DNA of 64,000 nt from Streptomyces ureilyticus. GTDB taxonomy: Bacteria; Actinomycetota; Actinomycetes; Streptomycetales; Streptomycetaceae. The position numbers and the translations under genes are program-made. The notes under the pieces are model-generated. The model saw only the letters and a list, made by a program, of their open reading frames with translations. It was not told the DNA's origin and ran no database searches. Positions 16,031 to 24,763 of this stretch are shown piece by piece; positions within the stretch are counted from its first letter, which is position 1, and each line of letters begins with the position of its first letter. The stretch is from assembly GCF_011045025.1 (NCBI RefSeq), contig NZ_JAAKZX010000026.1:1-64000 (forward strand). The letters run 5' to 3'.

Positions 16031-16113
16031 AGGAATGAACCCAGCCGGTTGAACGTTCACAGACCGAGCGGAGGGAGCCTTCGCGTAGCCGTGCGACCTG
16101 GAGAGACGAAGAC

Positions 16114-16830
16114 ATGCGCGTCGAGATCTGGAGCGATATCGCCTGCCCCTGGTGCTATGTGGGCAAGGCCCGCTTCGAGAAGGCGCTTGACGCCTTCCCG
16201 CACCGGGACGAGATCGAGGTGGTGCATCGTTCCTTCGAGCTCGACCCGAAGCGGGCCAAGGGTGACAACGAGTCCGTTCTGAAGATGCTCACCAAGAAGT
16301 ACGGGATGAGCGAGGCGAAGGCCCGGGCGGGCGAGGAGAACCTGGGCTCGTTGGCCGCCGCCGAGGGGCTGGAGTACCGCACCGAGGGCCGCGATCACGG
16401 CAGCACCTTCGACATGCACCGGCTGCTGCACTTCGCCAAGGAGCAGGGCCGGCAGGGCGAGCTGCTCCAGATCCTGTACCGGGCGAACTTCGTCGAGGAG
16501 CGGTCCCTCTACGTGGACGCCGACGCCTACCTGATCGAGCTGGCCGTAGAGGCCGGTCTCGACGCGGAGGCCGCCCGCAAGGTGCTCGCCGACACGGACG
16601 CGTACGCCGATGAGGTCCGGGCCGATGAGCGTGCGGCCGCCGAGCTCGGCGCGAACGGCGTTCCCTTCTTCGTCCTCGACCGCAAGTACGGCGTCTCGGG
16701 CGCCCAGCCCGTCGAGGCCTTCGGGCAGGCTCTGGAGCAGGCGTGGGGCAACCGCTCGCCGCTGAAGCTGATCCAGGACGGCGATGCGGACGCGTGCGGT
16801 CCCGACGGATGCGCGGTGCCGCAGCACTGA
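16114..16830 (+). CDS. DsbA family oxidoreductase (FrnE-like)
   Basis: A 238-residue thioredoxin-fold protein of the FrnE/2-hydroxychromene-2-carboxylate isomerase branch. The active-site CPWC (Cys11-Cys14) is near the N-terminus, and the cis-Pro loop appears as NGVPFFVLDRKYGVSGAQ (about residue 185). No signal peptide is present, so it acts in the cytoplasm. The C-terminal tail contains two further Cys in a CGPDGC arrangement, as in FrnE proteins that use a second disulfide. GGAGAG precedes ATG 16114. Probable role is thiol/disulfide exchange; substrates unknown. Confidence 0.88.
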   Translation: MRVEIWSDIACPWCYVGKARFEKALDAFPHRDEIEVVHRSFELDPKRAKGDNESVLKMLTKKYGMSEAKARAGEENLGSLAAAEGLEYRTEGRDHGSTFDMHRLLHFAKEQGRQGELLQILYRANFVEERSLYVDADAYLIELAVEAGLDAEAARKVLADTDAYADEVRADERAAAELGANGVPFFVLDRKYGVSGAQPVEAFGQALEQAWGNRSPLKLIQDGDADACGPDGCAVPQH

Positions 16831-16942
16831 GAGACCGCCCACAGAAACCGCGCAGGTCAAGGGCGACGTATAAGCGTTCCTTAGCGGAATCACGTAAAGA
16901 ATCGCAATGGACCAGGGGACGGCGAGGGCTCACAGTGGTCCC

Positions 16943-17995
16943 ATGGAGACCTTCGAGAGCCTCGTCCGTGCCGAGTTCGCCCCGAAGAACACCTTTCTGA
17001 ACACCGCGAGCAGCGGGCTGCTGCCCACCCGTACCGTCGCCGCCCTTCAGGAGGCCGCGGCGCTCCGGGCCGACGGCAGTCCGCTGGGCCCGCTGTGGGC
17101 CGACGTGGAGGCTGCCCGGGCCTCCTTCGCCCGGCTGGCCGGAGTGCCGGTCGGGCGGGTTGCGGCCGGGTCCTCGGTCACCGCCTACACCGGTCTTGTC
17201 GCCGCCTCGCTGCCCGCCGGCGCCGAAGTCCTCACCGCCGAGGACGACTTCGCCTCCGTCGTGAACCCCTTCCACGTCCGCACCGACCTCAAGGTGCGGG
17301 CCGTGCCCCTGGAGCGGATCGCCGAGTCCGTCCGGCCCGGCACCGCACTCGTCGCGGTCAGCGCCGCGCAGTCCGCCGACGGCCGGATCGCCGACCTGCC
17401 CGCGCTGCGCGAGGCGGCCCAGGAGCACGGCGCCCGGACGTACATCGACTTCTCCCAGGCGGCCGGCTGGCTGCCGATGGACGCCGAGGCGTACGACTAC
17501 ACCGCCTCCGTCTGCTACAAGTGGCTGCTCGGCCCGCACGGCGCGGGCTTCCTCGTCGTGCCGGAGGACTTCGGCGGGCTCACGCCCATCCTGGCCGCCT
17601 GGGTCGCCGGAGAGAACCCCTGGGACAGCTGCTACGGCCCCGTGACCGAACTCGCCCACTCCGCCCGGCGGTTCGATCTGCCCCCCGCTCTCTTCAGCTA
17701 CGCCGGGCTGCGCCGCTCCCTCGAACTCGTCGAGGAACTCGGCGTGGACGCCATCCACGCCCATGACCTCGCCCTCGCCGACCGCTTCCGGGCGGGGCTC
17801 ACCGGCCTCGGCCACGAAGCCCTGCCCGCGCCCGGCTCGGCGATCGTGTCCGTGCCCGGCCTCGGCCACCGCCAGCCCGAGTTGAGCAAGGCGGGGATCG
17901 AGGTCTCCGACCGCGCGGGCAACCTGCGTGCCTCCTTCCACCTCTACAACACGCCCGCCGACGTCGACCGCCTGCTGGACGTCCTGTCCGCCTGA
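16943..17995 (+). CDS. Aminotransferase class V family protein
   Basis: A 350-residue PLP enzyme of the class V (cysteine desulfurase/isopenicillin-N-epimerase-like) fold. The PLP-ring Asp is Asp169 in ARTYIDFSQAAG, and the Schiff-base lysine is Lys193 in VCYKWLLGPHG. ATG 16943 aligns with family starts (METFESLVRAEF); ATG 16907 would add 12 unlikely residues. There is no neighbouring SufE/IscU partner, so a desulfurase role is not indicated. The substrate is unknown. It stands alone between the DsbA-like gene and the ECF sigma gene. Confidence 0.85.
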   Translation: METFESLVRAEFAPKNTFLNTASSGLLPTRTVAALQEAAALRADGSPLGPLWADVEAARASFARLAGVPVGRVAAGSSVTAYTGLVAASLPAGAEVLTAEDDFASVVNPFHVRTDLKVRAVPLERIAESVRPGTALVAVSAAQSADGRIADLPALREAAQEHGARTYIDFSQAAGWLPMDAEAYDYTASVCYKWLLGPHGAGFLVVPEDFGGLTPILAAWVAGENPWDSCYGPVTELAHSARRFDLPPALFSYAGLRRSLELVEELGVDAIHAHDLALADRFRAGLTGLGHEALPAPGSAIVSVPGLGHRQPELSKAGIEVSDRAGNLRASFHLYNTPADVDRLLDVLSA

Positions 17996-18045
17996 ACCAC
18001 TGGCGCGGGCCCGGCGGGAACGCTAGGAAGGGCACCAGGGGGTGG

Positions 18046-18654
18046 GTGCCGTTGGAGACCACGGGGACGTCCGTCGAACCGGCCGCCGACGCGGAGTTGC
18101 AGCGGCGGCTGGTGTACGGCGACGAGTCCGCGCTGACCGAGGCGTACGCCGCGTACAGCGGGCTCGTCCGGGCGGTCGCCGTCCGGGTGACGCGCAGCCC
18201 GGCCGCCGCCGAGGATGTGGCGCAGGAGGTCTTCGCCCAGCTGTGGAGCAGGCCGTACGGGTTCGACGCGCGCCGTGGCTCGCTGCGTACCTGGCTGTCC
18301 GTGCTGGCGCACCGGCGGGCCGTGGACTGGGTGCGCAGCGAGGCCCGGCACCGCAAGGCCGCCGGTGCCGACGACTCGGCGCTGCAGGCGATCCCCGACA
18401 CGGGGCCGGGCCCGGACGAGACGGTCGTCGACCGCGAGCGCTCGCTCCTGCTGCACTCCGCGCTCGCCGAACTCCCGCAGTCCCAGCGGGAGGTGGTGCA
18501 CCTCGCGTATTTCGCGGGCCGCACCTACCGCCAGGCCGCCGTCGAACTCGGCATTCCGGAAGGCACCGCCAAGACCCGGCTGCGCTCCGCGTTACGCAAG
18601 CTGGCCGAGTCCATGGCCGACCCACCGGATCCGGCCTTGGAAAGGGGCGCATGA
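18046..18654 (+). CDS. ECF RNA polymerase sigma factor
   Basis: A 202-residue group 4 sigma-70 factor. Region 2 (about residues 35-105) includes EDVAQEVFAQLW and RGSLRTWLSVLAHRRAVDWVRSE; region 4 (140-195) contains LPQSQREVVHLAYFAGRTYRQ AAVELG and the helix-turn-helix GTAKTRLRSALRKL. The GTG start at 18046 gives the normal length. The anti-sigma gene starts 51 nt downstream, so the pair is co-transcribed and the sigma factor is probably held inactive until its regulator is modified. Composition is that of the core chromosome. Confidence 0.92.
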   Translation: MPLETTGTSVEPAADAELQRRLVYGDESALTEAYAAYSGLVRAVAVRVTRSPAAAEDVAQEVFAQLWSRPYGFDARRGSLRTWLSVLAHRRAVDWVRSEARHRKAAGADDSALQAIPDTGPGPDETVVDRERSLLLHSALAELPQSQREVVHLAYFAGRTYRQAAVELGIPEGTAKTRLRSALRKLAESMADPPDPALERGA

Positions 18655-18705
18655 TGGATGCATGCGCCCGGGAAGCAGGCGGAAAGCTGCGAAGGGAGGT
18701 GCGCG

Positions 18706-19722
18706 GTGACCACTGATCACGACGTTGTACGTGAGCTGCTGGGGGCCTGGGCCTTCGGCGCGTTGCGGCCGGAGGAGGAGCAGGCGGTGCCGCCGCATCT
18801 CGCCGAATGCGAGAGCTGCGCGGCGGAGGCGGAGCGGCTGCGGGAGACCGTACGGCTGCTGGACGGGCCACGGGGAACGGCCATGAGCAACGGTTCGGGA
18901 GAGTCGGGGGGCGTACTCGCCCTCGCGCTGCGCTCCCGGCCCGCCGTGCCGAGGGTCGCCGCGCACGCGGCCCCGTACGCCGCCGCCGTCGCCGGACTCC
19001 AGGCGCTGGTACGGGAGTTGGACGGCCGCTGGGGCACACCGGTCGTGCACGACTGGGACGCCCACGCGACGGTCGCGCATCTCCTCGCCGCCGACGAGCC
19101 GCTGGCCCTGCGCCTGGGCCTCGACCTGCGCGTGCCCGCGTCGACCGTCCCGGAGGGAGCGGGATGGGAGGAGGCCTGGAACGCGCGTACCGCCGAGGTG
19201 ATCGCGTACGAGCGGCAGCGCCGCCCCGAGGAGACAGTGACCGCGTGGGCCGCGCAGGCAGCCGCGCTGCTCGCCACGCCCGAAGCCCGGGACCCCGAAC
19301 GTGCCGCGCACGCCACGACGTTGATGGGGATCCGGCTGCCCGTCGCCGACCACTTCCTCGTACGGGGCTTCGAGGCGTGGATCCACACGGACGACATCGG
19401 CCGCGCGCTCGGCCTCGCCGTACCGCCGCCGCCCGAGGAGCACCTCTGGCAACTGGTCCGCCTCGCCGTCCGCATCCTCGACCTGGCGCTGGGGTCCACG
19501 GCGCCGCCGGTGCTGTTCGCGGTGGCCGGAGGCAAGGACGCCCAGTGGGTACTCGGCTCCGAGGACGAGCCGGTGCGGGCCGAACTCGCCCTGGAACCCG
19601 TCGACTTCTGCCTGCTCGTCGGCGGACGGTACGCACCCGAAGAGGTCCCGAGGGGCGCGACGGGCGACGAGGACGCCGTACGGAACGTACTGGAGCGGGC
19701 GGCGGCGCTGTCCTGGCTGTAA
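18706..19722 (+). CDS. Zinc-binding anti-sigma domain fused to maleylpyruvate isomerase-like domain
   Basis: A 338-residue two-domain protein. Residues 1-60 are a ZAS anti-sigma domain with the H31-x3-C35-x2-C38 zinc site (PHLAECESC), which should bind and inhibit the sigma factor encoded just upstream. Residues ~80-335 are a DinB/MDMPI fold with the WGTPVVHDWDAHATVAHLLA signature, related to mycothiol-dependent enzymes. GTG 18706 is chosen because GGGAGG lies 8 nt upstream. The zinc site can release the sigma factor on thiol oxidation, and a mycothiol-linked domain on the same chain suggests direct coupling to thiol status; that coupling is inference. No membrane segment is present. Confidence 0.85.
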   Translation: MTTDHDVVRELLGAWAFGALRPEEEQAVPPHLAECESCAAEAERLRETVRLLDGPRGTAMSNGSGESGGVLALALRSRPAVPRVAAHAAPYAAAVAGLQALVRELDGRWGTPVVHDWDAHATVAHLLAADEPLALRLGLDLRVPASTVPEGAGWEEAWNARTAEVIAYERQRRPEETVTAWAAQAAALLATPEARDPERAAHATTLMGIRLPVADHFLVRGFEAWIHTDDIGRALGLAVPPPPEEHLWQLVRLAVRILDLALGSTAPPVLFAVAGGKDAQWVLGSEDEPVRAELALEPVDFCLLVGGRYAPEEVPRGATGDEDAVRNVLERAAALSWL

Positions 19723-19730
19723 ACGGAGGA

Positions 19731-19757
19731 GGGCGGCACCCGACCAGGGTGCCGCCC
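19731..19757. terminator. Hairpin terminator between sigma module and ect operon
   Basis: Arms GGGCGGCACCC (19731-19741) and GGGTGCCGCCC (19747-19757) with a 5-base loop, lying between the convergent anti-sigma and ectD genes. It can serve both strands. Confidence 0.85.
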
Positions 19758-19815
19758 ATCATCCGTACATCACTTCAGCCGTACGCCACTTGCGTGTACG
19801 TCACTTGCCCGTGCC

Positions 19816-20703
19816 TCACTTAACCGGCGTGAAGTCCCGAGCCCCGATGAAGTCCGGCCGCGGCACCGGTGCCGCGAACGGATCCACCGCCGCGTTCTCC
19901 ACGCTGTTGAACACGATGAAGACGTTCGACCGCGGGAACGGGGTGATGTTGTCCCCGGAGCCGTGCATGCAGTTGCAGTCGAACCAGGTCGCCGAGCCGG
20001 CCCGCCCCGTGAAGAGCTTGATGCCGTGCGCCTCGGCGAACTTGGTGAGCGCCTCGTCGGAGGGCGTGCCCGCGTCCTGCATCTGCAGCGACTTCTTGTA
20101 GTTGTCCTTCGGCGTCGCCCCCGCACAGCCGAGGAACGTCTTGTGGGACCCCGGCATGATCATGAGGCCGCCGTTGGTGTCGTAGTTCTCGGTCAGTGCG
20201 ATCGAGACGGACACGGTGCGCATGTTGGGCAGGCCATCCTCGGCGTGCCAGGTCTCGAAGTCGGAGTGCCAGTAGAAGCCGCTCGCTCCGAAGCCGGGCT
20301 TGACGTTGATCCGCGACTGGTGGACGTACACGTCCGAGCCGAGTATCTGCCGGGCGCGGCCCACGACGCGCTCGTCGCGTACGAGACGCGCGAAGATCTC
20401 GCTGATCTTGTGGACTTCGAAGACCGAGCGGATCTCCTGCGTCTTGGGCTCGACGATCGAGCGCTCGTCGGCGCGGATCGCCGGGTCGCTCACCAGGCGT
20501 TCCAACTCGCCCCGGTAGACGGCCACTTCCTCGTCGCCGATGAGCTGCTCGATGGCGAGGAAGCCATCGCGCTCGTACGACTGGAGCTCGGCCGTCGCGA
20601 TCGGTCCGGATGTGCCCGGCTCGCTCCACACCACGGGGTCCTGGCGCGGTACGGCCACCTCGGTGGTGCCGCGGGTCGGGTACAGGTCGGTGAGCGTGGT
20701 CAT
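19816..20703 (-). CDS. ectD: Ectoine hydroxylase
   Basis: A 295-residue Fe(II)/2-oxoglutarate dioxygenase (phytanoyl-CoA dioxygenase fold) that converts ectoine to 5-hydroxyectoine. The iron ligands are His146 and Asp148 in FYWHSDFETWH and His247 in CNCMHGSGDN. The stretch WHSDFETWHAEDGLPNMR is the EctD signature. It is the last gene of the ect operon and starts 5 nt after the stop of ectC. The product is a compatible solute giving osmotic and heat protection. Confidence 0.97.
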   Translation of the reverse strand: MTTLTDLYPTRGTTEVAVPRQDPVVWSEPGTSGPIATAELQSYERDGFLAIEQLIGDEEVAVYRGELERLVSDPAIRADERSIVEPKTQEIRSVFEVHKISEIFARLVRDERVVGRARQILGSDVYVHQSRINVKPGFGASGFYWHSDFETWHAEDGLPNMRTVSVSIALTENYDTNGGLMIMPGSHKTFLGCAGATPKDNYKKSLQMQDAGTPSDEALTKFAEAHGIKLFTGRAGSATWFDCNCMHGSGDNITPFPRSNVFIVFNSVENAAVDPFAAPVPRPDFIGARDFTPVK

Positions 20704-20708
20704 GGTTC

Positions 20709-21107
20709 TCAGACCTCCTCGGTCAGCAGGGGGTAGACACCGTTCTCGTCATGGTCCTCCCGTCCGGTCACCGGCGGATTGAAGACGCAGAGGCAGCGGA
20801 AGTCCTCCTTGATCTTCATCGTGTGCTTCTCGTGGCCGTCGAGGAGGTACATGGTGCCGGGGGTGATGGTGAACTTCTCCCCGGTCTCGTCGTTGGTGAG
20901 CTCGGCCTCGCCCTCCACGCAGACGACGGCCTCGATGTGGTTGGCGTACCACATCGACGTCTCCGTACCGGCGTACAGGATCGTCTCGTGCAGGGAGAAG
21001 CCGACCTTCTCCTTGGCGAGGACGATGCGTTTGCTCTCCCAGGTGCCCGACGCGGACTTGACGTGCCGGTCGGTGCCTTCGAGGTCCTTGAACGAACGGA
21101 CAATCAC
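20709..21107 (-). CDS. ectC: L-ectoine synthase
   Basis: A 132-residue cupin-fold cyclase that closes N-gamma-acetyl-2,4-diaminobutyrate to ectoine. The N-terminal [18 protein letters not shown] and the [20 protein letters not shown] block (about residues 48-67), with its Glu and His residues near the iron site, are diagnostic. The length equals that of characterised EctC proteins. It is the third gene of ectABCD, 39 nt downstream of ectB. Confidence 0.97.
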   Translation of the reverse strand: MIVRSFKDLEGTDRHVKSASGTWESKRIVLAKEKVGFSLHETILYAGTETSMWYANHIEAVVCVEGEAELTNDETGEKFTITPGTMYLLDGHEKHTMKIKEDFRCLCVFNPPVTGREDHDENGVYPLLTEEV

Positions 21108-21146
21108 GGTGGTGCAGTGCCTCCTTCAGGCTGCGCGCGGTTGCGG

Positions 21147-22418
21147 TTACGCCGTCTCGCGTACGGCGCGGGCGAGGGTGCGCAGGCCCTCGTCCAGTTC
21201 GTCGGGCGTGATGGTGAGCGCCGGGAGGAGCTTGACGACCTCGCTCTCCGGGCCCGACGTCTCGATGAGCAGGCCGAGTTCGAAGGCCCGCTGGGCGATG
21301 CGGCCCGCGCGCTCCTTGTCGTGGAACTCGATGCCCCAGACCAGGCCGCGGCCGCGGTATTCCTTGCTGGCCTCGGGGTGTTCCTCGCGGATCGCCTTCA
21401 GCACCTCGTCGATCTGCTCGCCGCGGGCCCTGGTCTGCTTCTCCATGGCCGGCCCGTCGGACCAGTACGTCTCAAGGGCCGCCGCGGCCGTGACGAACGC
21501 CGGGTTGTTGCCGCGGAACGTGCCGTTGTGCTCGCCCGGCTCCCAGATGTCCAGCTCGGGCTTGAACAGGGTCAGCGCCATGGGCAGTCCGTAGCCGCTG
21601 ATGGACTTCGAGACGGTCACGATGTCCGGCGTGATGCCCGCCTCCTCGAAGGAGAAGAACGCGCCGGTGCGGCCGCAGCCCATCTGGATGTCGTCGACGA
21701 TGAGCAGCATGTCCTGACGCTCGCACAGGTCCGCGAGGGCACGCAGCCACTCGGGGCGCGCGACGTTGATGCCGCCCTCGCCCTGCACGGTCTCGACGAT
21801 CACCGCGGCGGGCTGGTTGAGGCCGGAGCCCTGGTCCTCGAGGAGCCGCTCGAACCACAGGAAGTCCGGGATCTGGCCGTCGAAGTAGTTGTCGAACGGC
21901 ATCGGCGTGCCGTGCACCAGCGGGATGCCCGCTCCGGCCCGCTTGAAGGCGTTGCCGGTCACGGCGAGGGAGCCGAGCGACATCCCGTGGAAGGCGTTCG
22001 TGAACGACACGATCGCTTCCCGGCCCTTCACTTTTCGCGCCAGCTTCAGCGCCGACTCCACGGCGTTGGTGCCGGTCGGGCCCGGGAACATGACCTTGTA
22101 CGGCAGGTCGCGCGGGCGCAGCACGATGTTCTGGAACGACTCGAGGAAGGCGCGTTTGGCGGTCGTCGACATGTCGAGGCCGTGGGTGACGCCGTCGCGC
22201 TCCAGGTAGTCGATGAGGGCGCGTTTGAGTACGGCGTTGTTGTGGCCGTAGTTGAGCGACCCGGCACCGGCGAAGAAGTCGAGGTACTCGTGGCCGTCCT
22301 CGTCGTACATGCGGCTGCCCTGCGCGCGGTCGAACACGGTGGGCCAGCCGCGGCAGTAGCTGCGCACCTCCGACTCCAGGGTCTGGAAGATGCTCAGGTC
22401 GGGCTGGGTGATGCTCAC
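21147..22418 (-). CDS. ectB: L-2,4-diaminobutyrate--2-oxoglutarate transaminase
   Basis: A 423-residue class III PLP aminotransferase that makes 2,4-diaminobutyrate from aspartate semialdehyde, using glutamate as amino donor. The PLP lysine lies in TVSKSISGYGLPMAL (about residue 273), with the upstream Asp in LLIVDDIQMGCGRTG. The GTG start at 22418 is preceded by GGAGGAG. It is the second gene of the operon but is separated from ectA by an unusually long 195-nt gap containing a tandem repeat. Confidence 0.97.
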   Translation of the reverse strand: MSITQPDLSIFQTLESEVRSYCRGWPTVFDRAQGSRMYDEDGHEYLDFFAGAGSLNYGHNNAVLKRALIDYLERDGVTHGLDMSTTAKRAFLESFQNIVLRPRDLPYKVMFPGPTGTNAVESALKLARKVKGREAIVSFTNAFHGMSLGSLAVTGNAFKRAGAGIPLVHGTPMPFDNYFDGQIPDFLWFERLLEDQGSGLNQPAAVIVETVQGEGGINVARPEWLRALADLCERQDMLLIVDDIQMGCGRTGAFFSFEEAGITPDIVTVSKSISGYGLPMALTLFKPELDIWEPGEHNGTFRGNNPAFVTAAAALETYWSDGPAMEKQTRARGEQIDEVLKAIREEHPEASKEYRGRGLVWGIEFHDKERAGRIAQRAFELGLLIETSGPESEVVKLLPALTITPDELDEGLRTLARAVRETA

Positions 22419-22511
22419 AGCGAATCTCCTCCTGGGAGATGAAGTCTTGGGGGATACGACCGGGTGGTCGGGTCCGGTCGTCTTGATCTGCCGTATCTGC
22501 TGGTCTGCTGG

Positions 22512-22565
22512 ATCTACTGGATCTACTGGATCTACTGGATCTACTGGATCTACTGGATCTACTGG
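22512..22565. repeat. Six perfect tandem copies of a 9-bp repeat
   Basis: ATCTACTGG is repeated six times without error between ectA and ectB, flanked on the left by degenerate copies (ATCTGCTGG-like). It lies inside the ect operon transcript. The repeat length is a multiple of three, but the gap holds no convincing gene. Confidence 0.97.
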
Positions 22566-22613
22566 TCGGATCGACCATGGCCGGTCGGTTCGCTCGGCCG
22601 GCTGGTCGGTCGC

Positions 22614-23195
22614 TCAGTCGGTCTGGCCGGATCTGTGCGCCTGGTCGGCCGGTGGGAAGCTCAGCGGTCCTATGCGGTACAGCACCTCGGGGTCGTGCGG
22701 GCCGTCCGCCGGGAAGTGCGCCGTGTCGAACAGCACTTCACGCTCGACGTCCGCTCCGTGGCGTGCGCCGTAGGAGGTGAACAGACGCTCGGAGGCCGTG
22801 TTGCCCGGGGTGATCGTGGTCTCGACGGTTTCGAGGCCGCGGTCGTGGGCTACTCGTGCCGTGAGTCCGTCCAGCAAGGCGGCGGCGAGCCCGCGCCCGC
22901 GGTACGCGGTGTCGACGGCCACCTGCCAGACGAGCAGGGTGCCCGGCTGTTCGGGCCGGACGTACCCGGTGATGAAGCCGACCGGCATCCCCTCCTTGTC
23001 GCGCGCCACCACCGAGGTACCGGCGAAGTCACGGCACCACAGCAGGTAGCTGTACGAGGAGTTGAGGTCGAGGGTTCTGGAGTCCTTGGCGATGCGCCAG
23101 AGGGCGGCCCCGTCGGCCACCTCCGGACGGTCGATCCGCAGGCCCTCTGGCATTTCCAAGAATTCCGCTTGCAGGTCTGCTTGTGCGGCGGTCAT
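22614..23195 (-). CDS. ectA: L-2,4-diaminobutyrate N-gamma-acetyltransferase
   Basis: A 193-residue GNAT enzyme for the second step of ectoine synthesis. The acetyl-CoA site is LLVWQVAVDTAYRGRGLAAA (about residues 93-112), followed by the ETTITPGNTASERLFTSYG block characteristic of EctA. It is the first gene of ectABCD, read leftward. No good Shine-Dalgarno site is seen before ATG 23195; TAAATT lies 8 nt upstream, so a leaderless or near-leaderless transcript is possible. Confidence 0.95.
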   Translation of the reverse strand: MTAAQADLQAEFLEMPEGLRIDRPEVADGAALWRIAKDSRTLDLNSSYSYLLWCRDFAGTSVVARDKEGMPVGFITGYVRPEQPGTLLVWQVAVDTAYRGRGLAAALLDGLTARVAHDRGLETVETTITPGNTASERLFTSYGARHGADVEREVLFDTAHFPADGPHDPEVLYRIGPLSFPPADQAHRSGQTD

Positions 23196-23521
23196 GCGGA
23201 TTGAATTTACCGAGAGAAAGTTGAAATTGCATCGCCGGATGGGGTTACGTGCACGCGGTACTTATGTTATCGCGCGTGCGCGGGCGCTGCATGTCGAGGC
23301 GGCGAGAACACCCTATTTGCCCGGAAAATACGGGAGGAAGCGGACGCCCTGTGTATTGCGTCACATATACGTAACGACCACGAGACCTGACCGAATTACG
23401 AGGTTGGTGTTCGCGAAATCTTAGTGTTTAGGACCGGGGAAAGCGGGCAGAAGAATACGGGAAGCTGCGCTCGAACAAGTATCGAGTGGACGGCAGAATA
23501 AAGGCGGAATGAATTCTTCGA
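23196..23521 (-). promoter_or_regulatory. Long AT-richer leader region upstream of ectABCD
   Basis: About 326 bases without a gene, noticeably richer in A+T than the neighbouring coding DNA. It must contain the ect promoter, since ectA is the first gene and the next gene upstream (DinB-like) ends here on the same strand. I could not fix a single -35/-10 pair with confidence. An osmotic-response element is expected but not recognised. Confidence 0.5.
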
Positions 23522-24082
23522 TTACGCACCGGTGACACCGTCGATACGCTCCCGGACAATGTCCGCGTGGCCGTTGTGCCGTGCGTACTCCTCGATCATG
23601 TGGATGAGGACCCAGCGCAGGCTGACCTCTACCCCGGCCATGAAGCCGTCAGCGATCCGTCCGGTGTCGTCCAGCGACCGCCCCGCGCACAGCTCCTGCC
23701 CCCGGGCGATCTCCCGCCGCCAGTTCGCCAGCGCCTCGTCAAGCCCACGCTCCGGTACGAGGCCGTAGCCGCCGGACACGTTCCCGACCTTGTCCTCGTA
23801 CACGGCCGGCACGTCGAGCCCGGCGAACACTCGCTGGAACCAGTTCCGTTCGACCTCGGCGAGATGCTGGATCAGCCCGAGCAGGGTCAGCTCGGACGGT
23901 TCGGCGGAGGCCAGCCGTACCTGACTGTCGTCCAGCCCACGACACTTGAGCTCCAGCGTGGCCCGGTGGAAGGCGAGCCAGCTCTCCAGCATGGGCCGCT
24001 CCGGCCCGGTCAGGAGCGGGGCGGGACGGCCGTCGGGCAGGGTCTGCGTCTGGTGTGTGTCGGTGGCCATGCCGGGCAGCAT
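23522..24082 (-). CDS. DinB family protein (DUF664)
   Basis: A 186-residue protein with the DinB four-helix bundle. The segment [21 protein letters not shown] and the metal-ligand positions in [18 protein letters not shown] (His) and [17 protein letters not shown] (His-x3-His) are typical of DUF664. Members are thought to be metal-dependent thiol-cofactor enzymes, but the substrate is unknown. The start may be ATG 24082 or ATG 24070; neither has a clear ribosome-binding site. A close paralogue lies at 61083-61592. Confidence 0.88.
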   Translation of the reverse strand: MLPGMATDTHQTQTLPDGRPAPLLTGPERPMLESWLAFHRATLELKCRGLDDSQVRLASAEPSELTLLGLIQHLAEVERNWFQRVFAGLDVPAVYEDKVGNVSGGYGLVPERGLDEALANWRREIARGQELCAGRSLDDTGRIADGFMAGVEVSLRWVLIHMIEEYARHNGHADIVRERIDGVTGA

Positions 24083-24131
24083 GGCACGGGGGCCCGGCGA
24101 TGCGGGAGAGGCGAAATCCCGCCGTCAGGAA

Positions 24132-24740
24132 TCAGCTACCGTCCCGCAGATCCGCCGGCCAGTCCGGGAGGAACTCGATTCCGTCGTACGTGACCACGCA
24201 CCCCTCCCCCATCGGCGACTGCGTCATAAAGCCGACGAGGGCCGCTCCGGAGGCCTTCTCGTCGGCCAGGGTGAACAGGCGCACGAAGGTCCAGCGCTTG
24301 CCGTCCTTGGAGGCGTGGAAGGCGAAGGCACGGCCCGTGCGGCTGATCCGCAGCCAGACCGAACTTCCCTCCACCTGCCAGGAATTGGCGTCGTCGGAGT
24401 GGCCACGGGTGACCACCGTGCACACGGTCGGCACATCCGGCGAGTTCTCCAGACAGAGCTTGGCCCACTCCCGCTCGGCCACGTGCACGTACAGCACACC
24501 CGCGTCAAAGGCTCCCGCAAAGCCGACGGTGACGCGGGCGATCAGCTGGAAGTCCCCCTCCGGCGCCCCCAACAGCCGAGGCGCGTCAGCAGCGGGATCC
24601 AGGGCCTCATCAGTGGGCGGCACAAACCGATCCTGCCGGGCCCCCGCCCATCCGGTGAGCACCCCGTCCTCGTACGACCAGTGCCCGTCAGGGCCGTAGG
24701 AGCGGAGGGGGAAAGGCAGTTCGGGTATTTCGAGATCCAT
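24132..24740 (-). CDS. DUF1349 domain protein
   Basis: A 202-residue single-domain protein of the DUF1349 family, a concanavalin-like beta sandwich related to carbohydrate-binding folds. The block FDAGVLYVHVAEREWAKLCLE and the later GDLVGFMTQSP-type segment (here AALVGFMTQSPMGEGC) are typical. There is no signal peptide, so it is cytoplasmic. GGGAG is 10 nt before ATG 24740. Function unknown; relatives have been linked to sugar or regulatory modules. Confidence 0.82.
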   Translation of the reverse strand: MDLEIPELPFPLRSYGPDGHWSYEDGVLTGWAGARQDRFVPPTDEALDPAADAPRLLGAPEGDFQLIARVTVGFAGAFDAGVLYVHVAEREWAKLCLENSPDVPTVCTVVTRGHSDDANSWQVEGSSVWLRISRTGRAFAFHASKDGKRWTFVRLFTLADEKASGAALVGFMTQSPMGEGCVVTYDGIEFLPDWPADLRDGS

Positions 24741-24763
24741 GAGCAGAGTCTCCCAGCTCCACG

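Noticed and set aside
18706..19722. Plain DinB-family enzyme
   Set aside because: The N-terminal zinc anti-sigma motif and position directly after an ECF sigma gene make the anti-sigma role primary.
20751..22442. Long plus-strand frame opposite ectB
   Set aside because: The minus-strand ectB is unambiguous; the plus frame is low-complexity shadow.
22512..22565. CRISPR-like short tandem array
   Set aside because: Units are contiguous with no spacers and only 9 bp long; this is a simple tandem repeat inside the ect operon.
23196..23521. Small gene or riboswitch upstream of ectA
   Set aside because: No frame has coding character and no known riboswitch pattern was recognised; treated as promoter region only.
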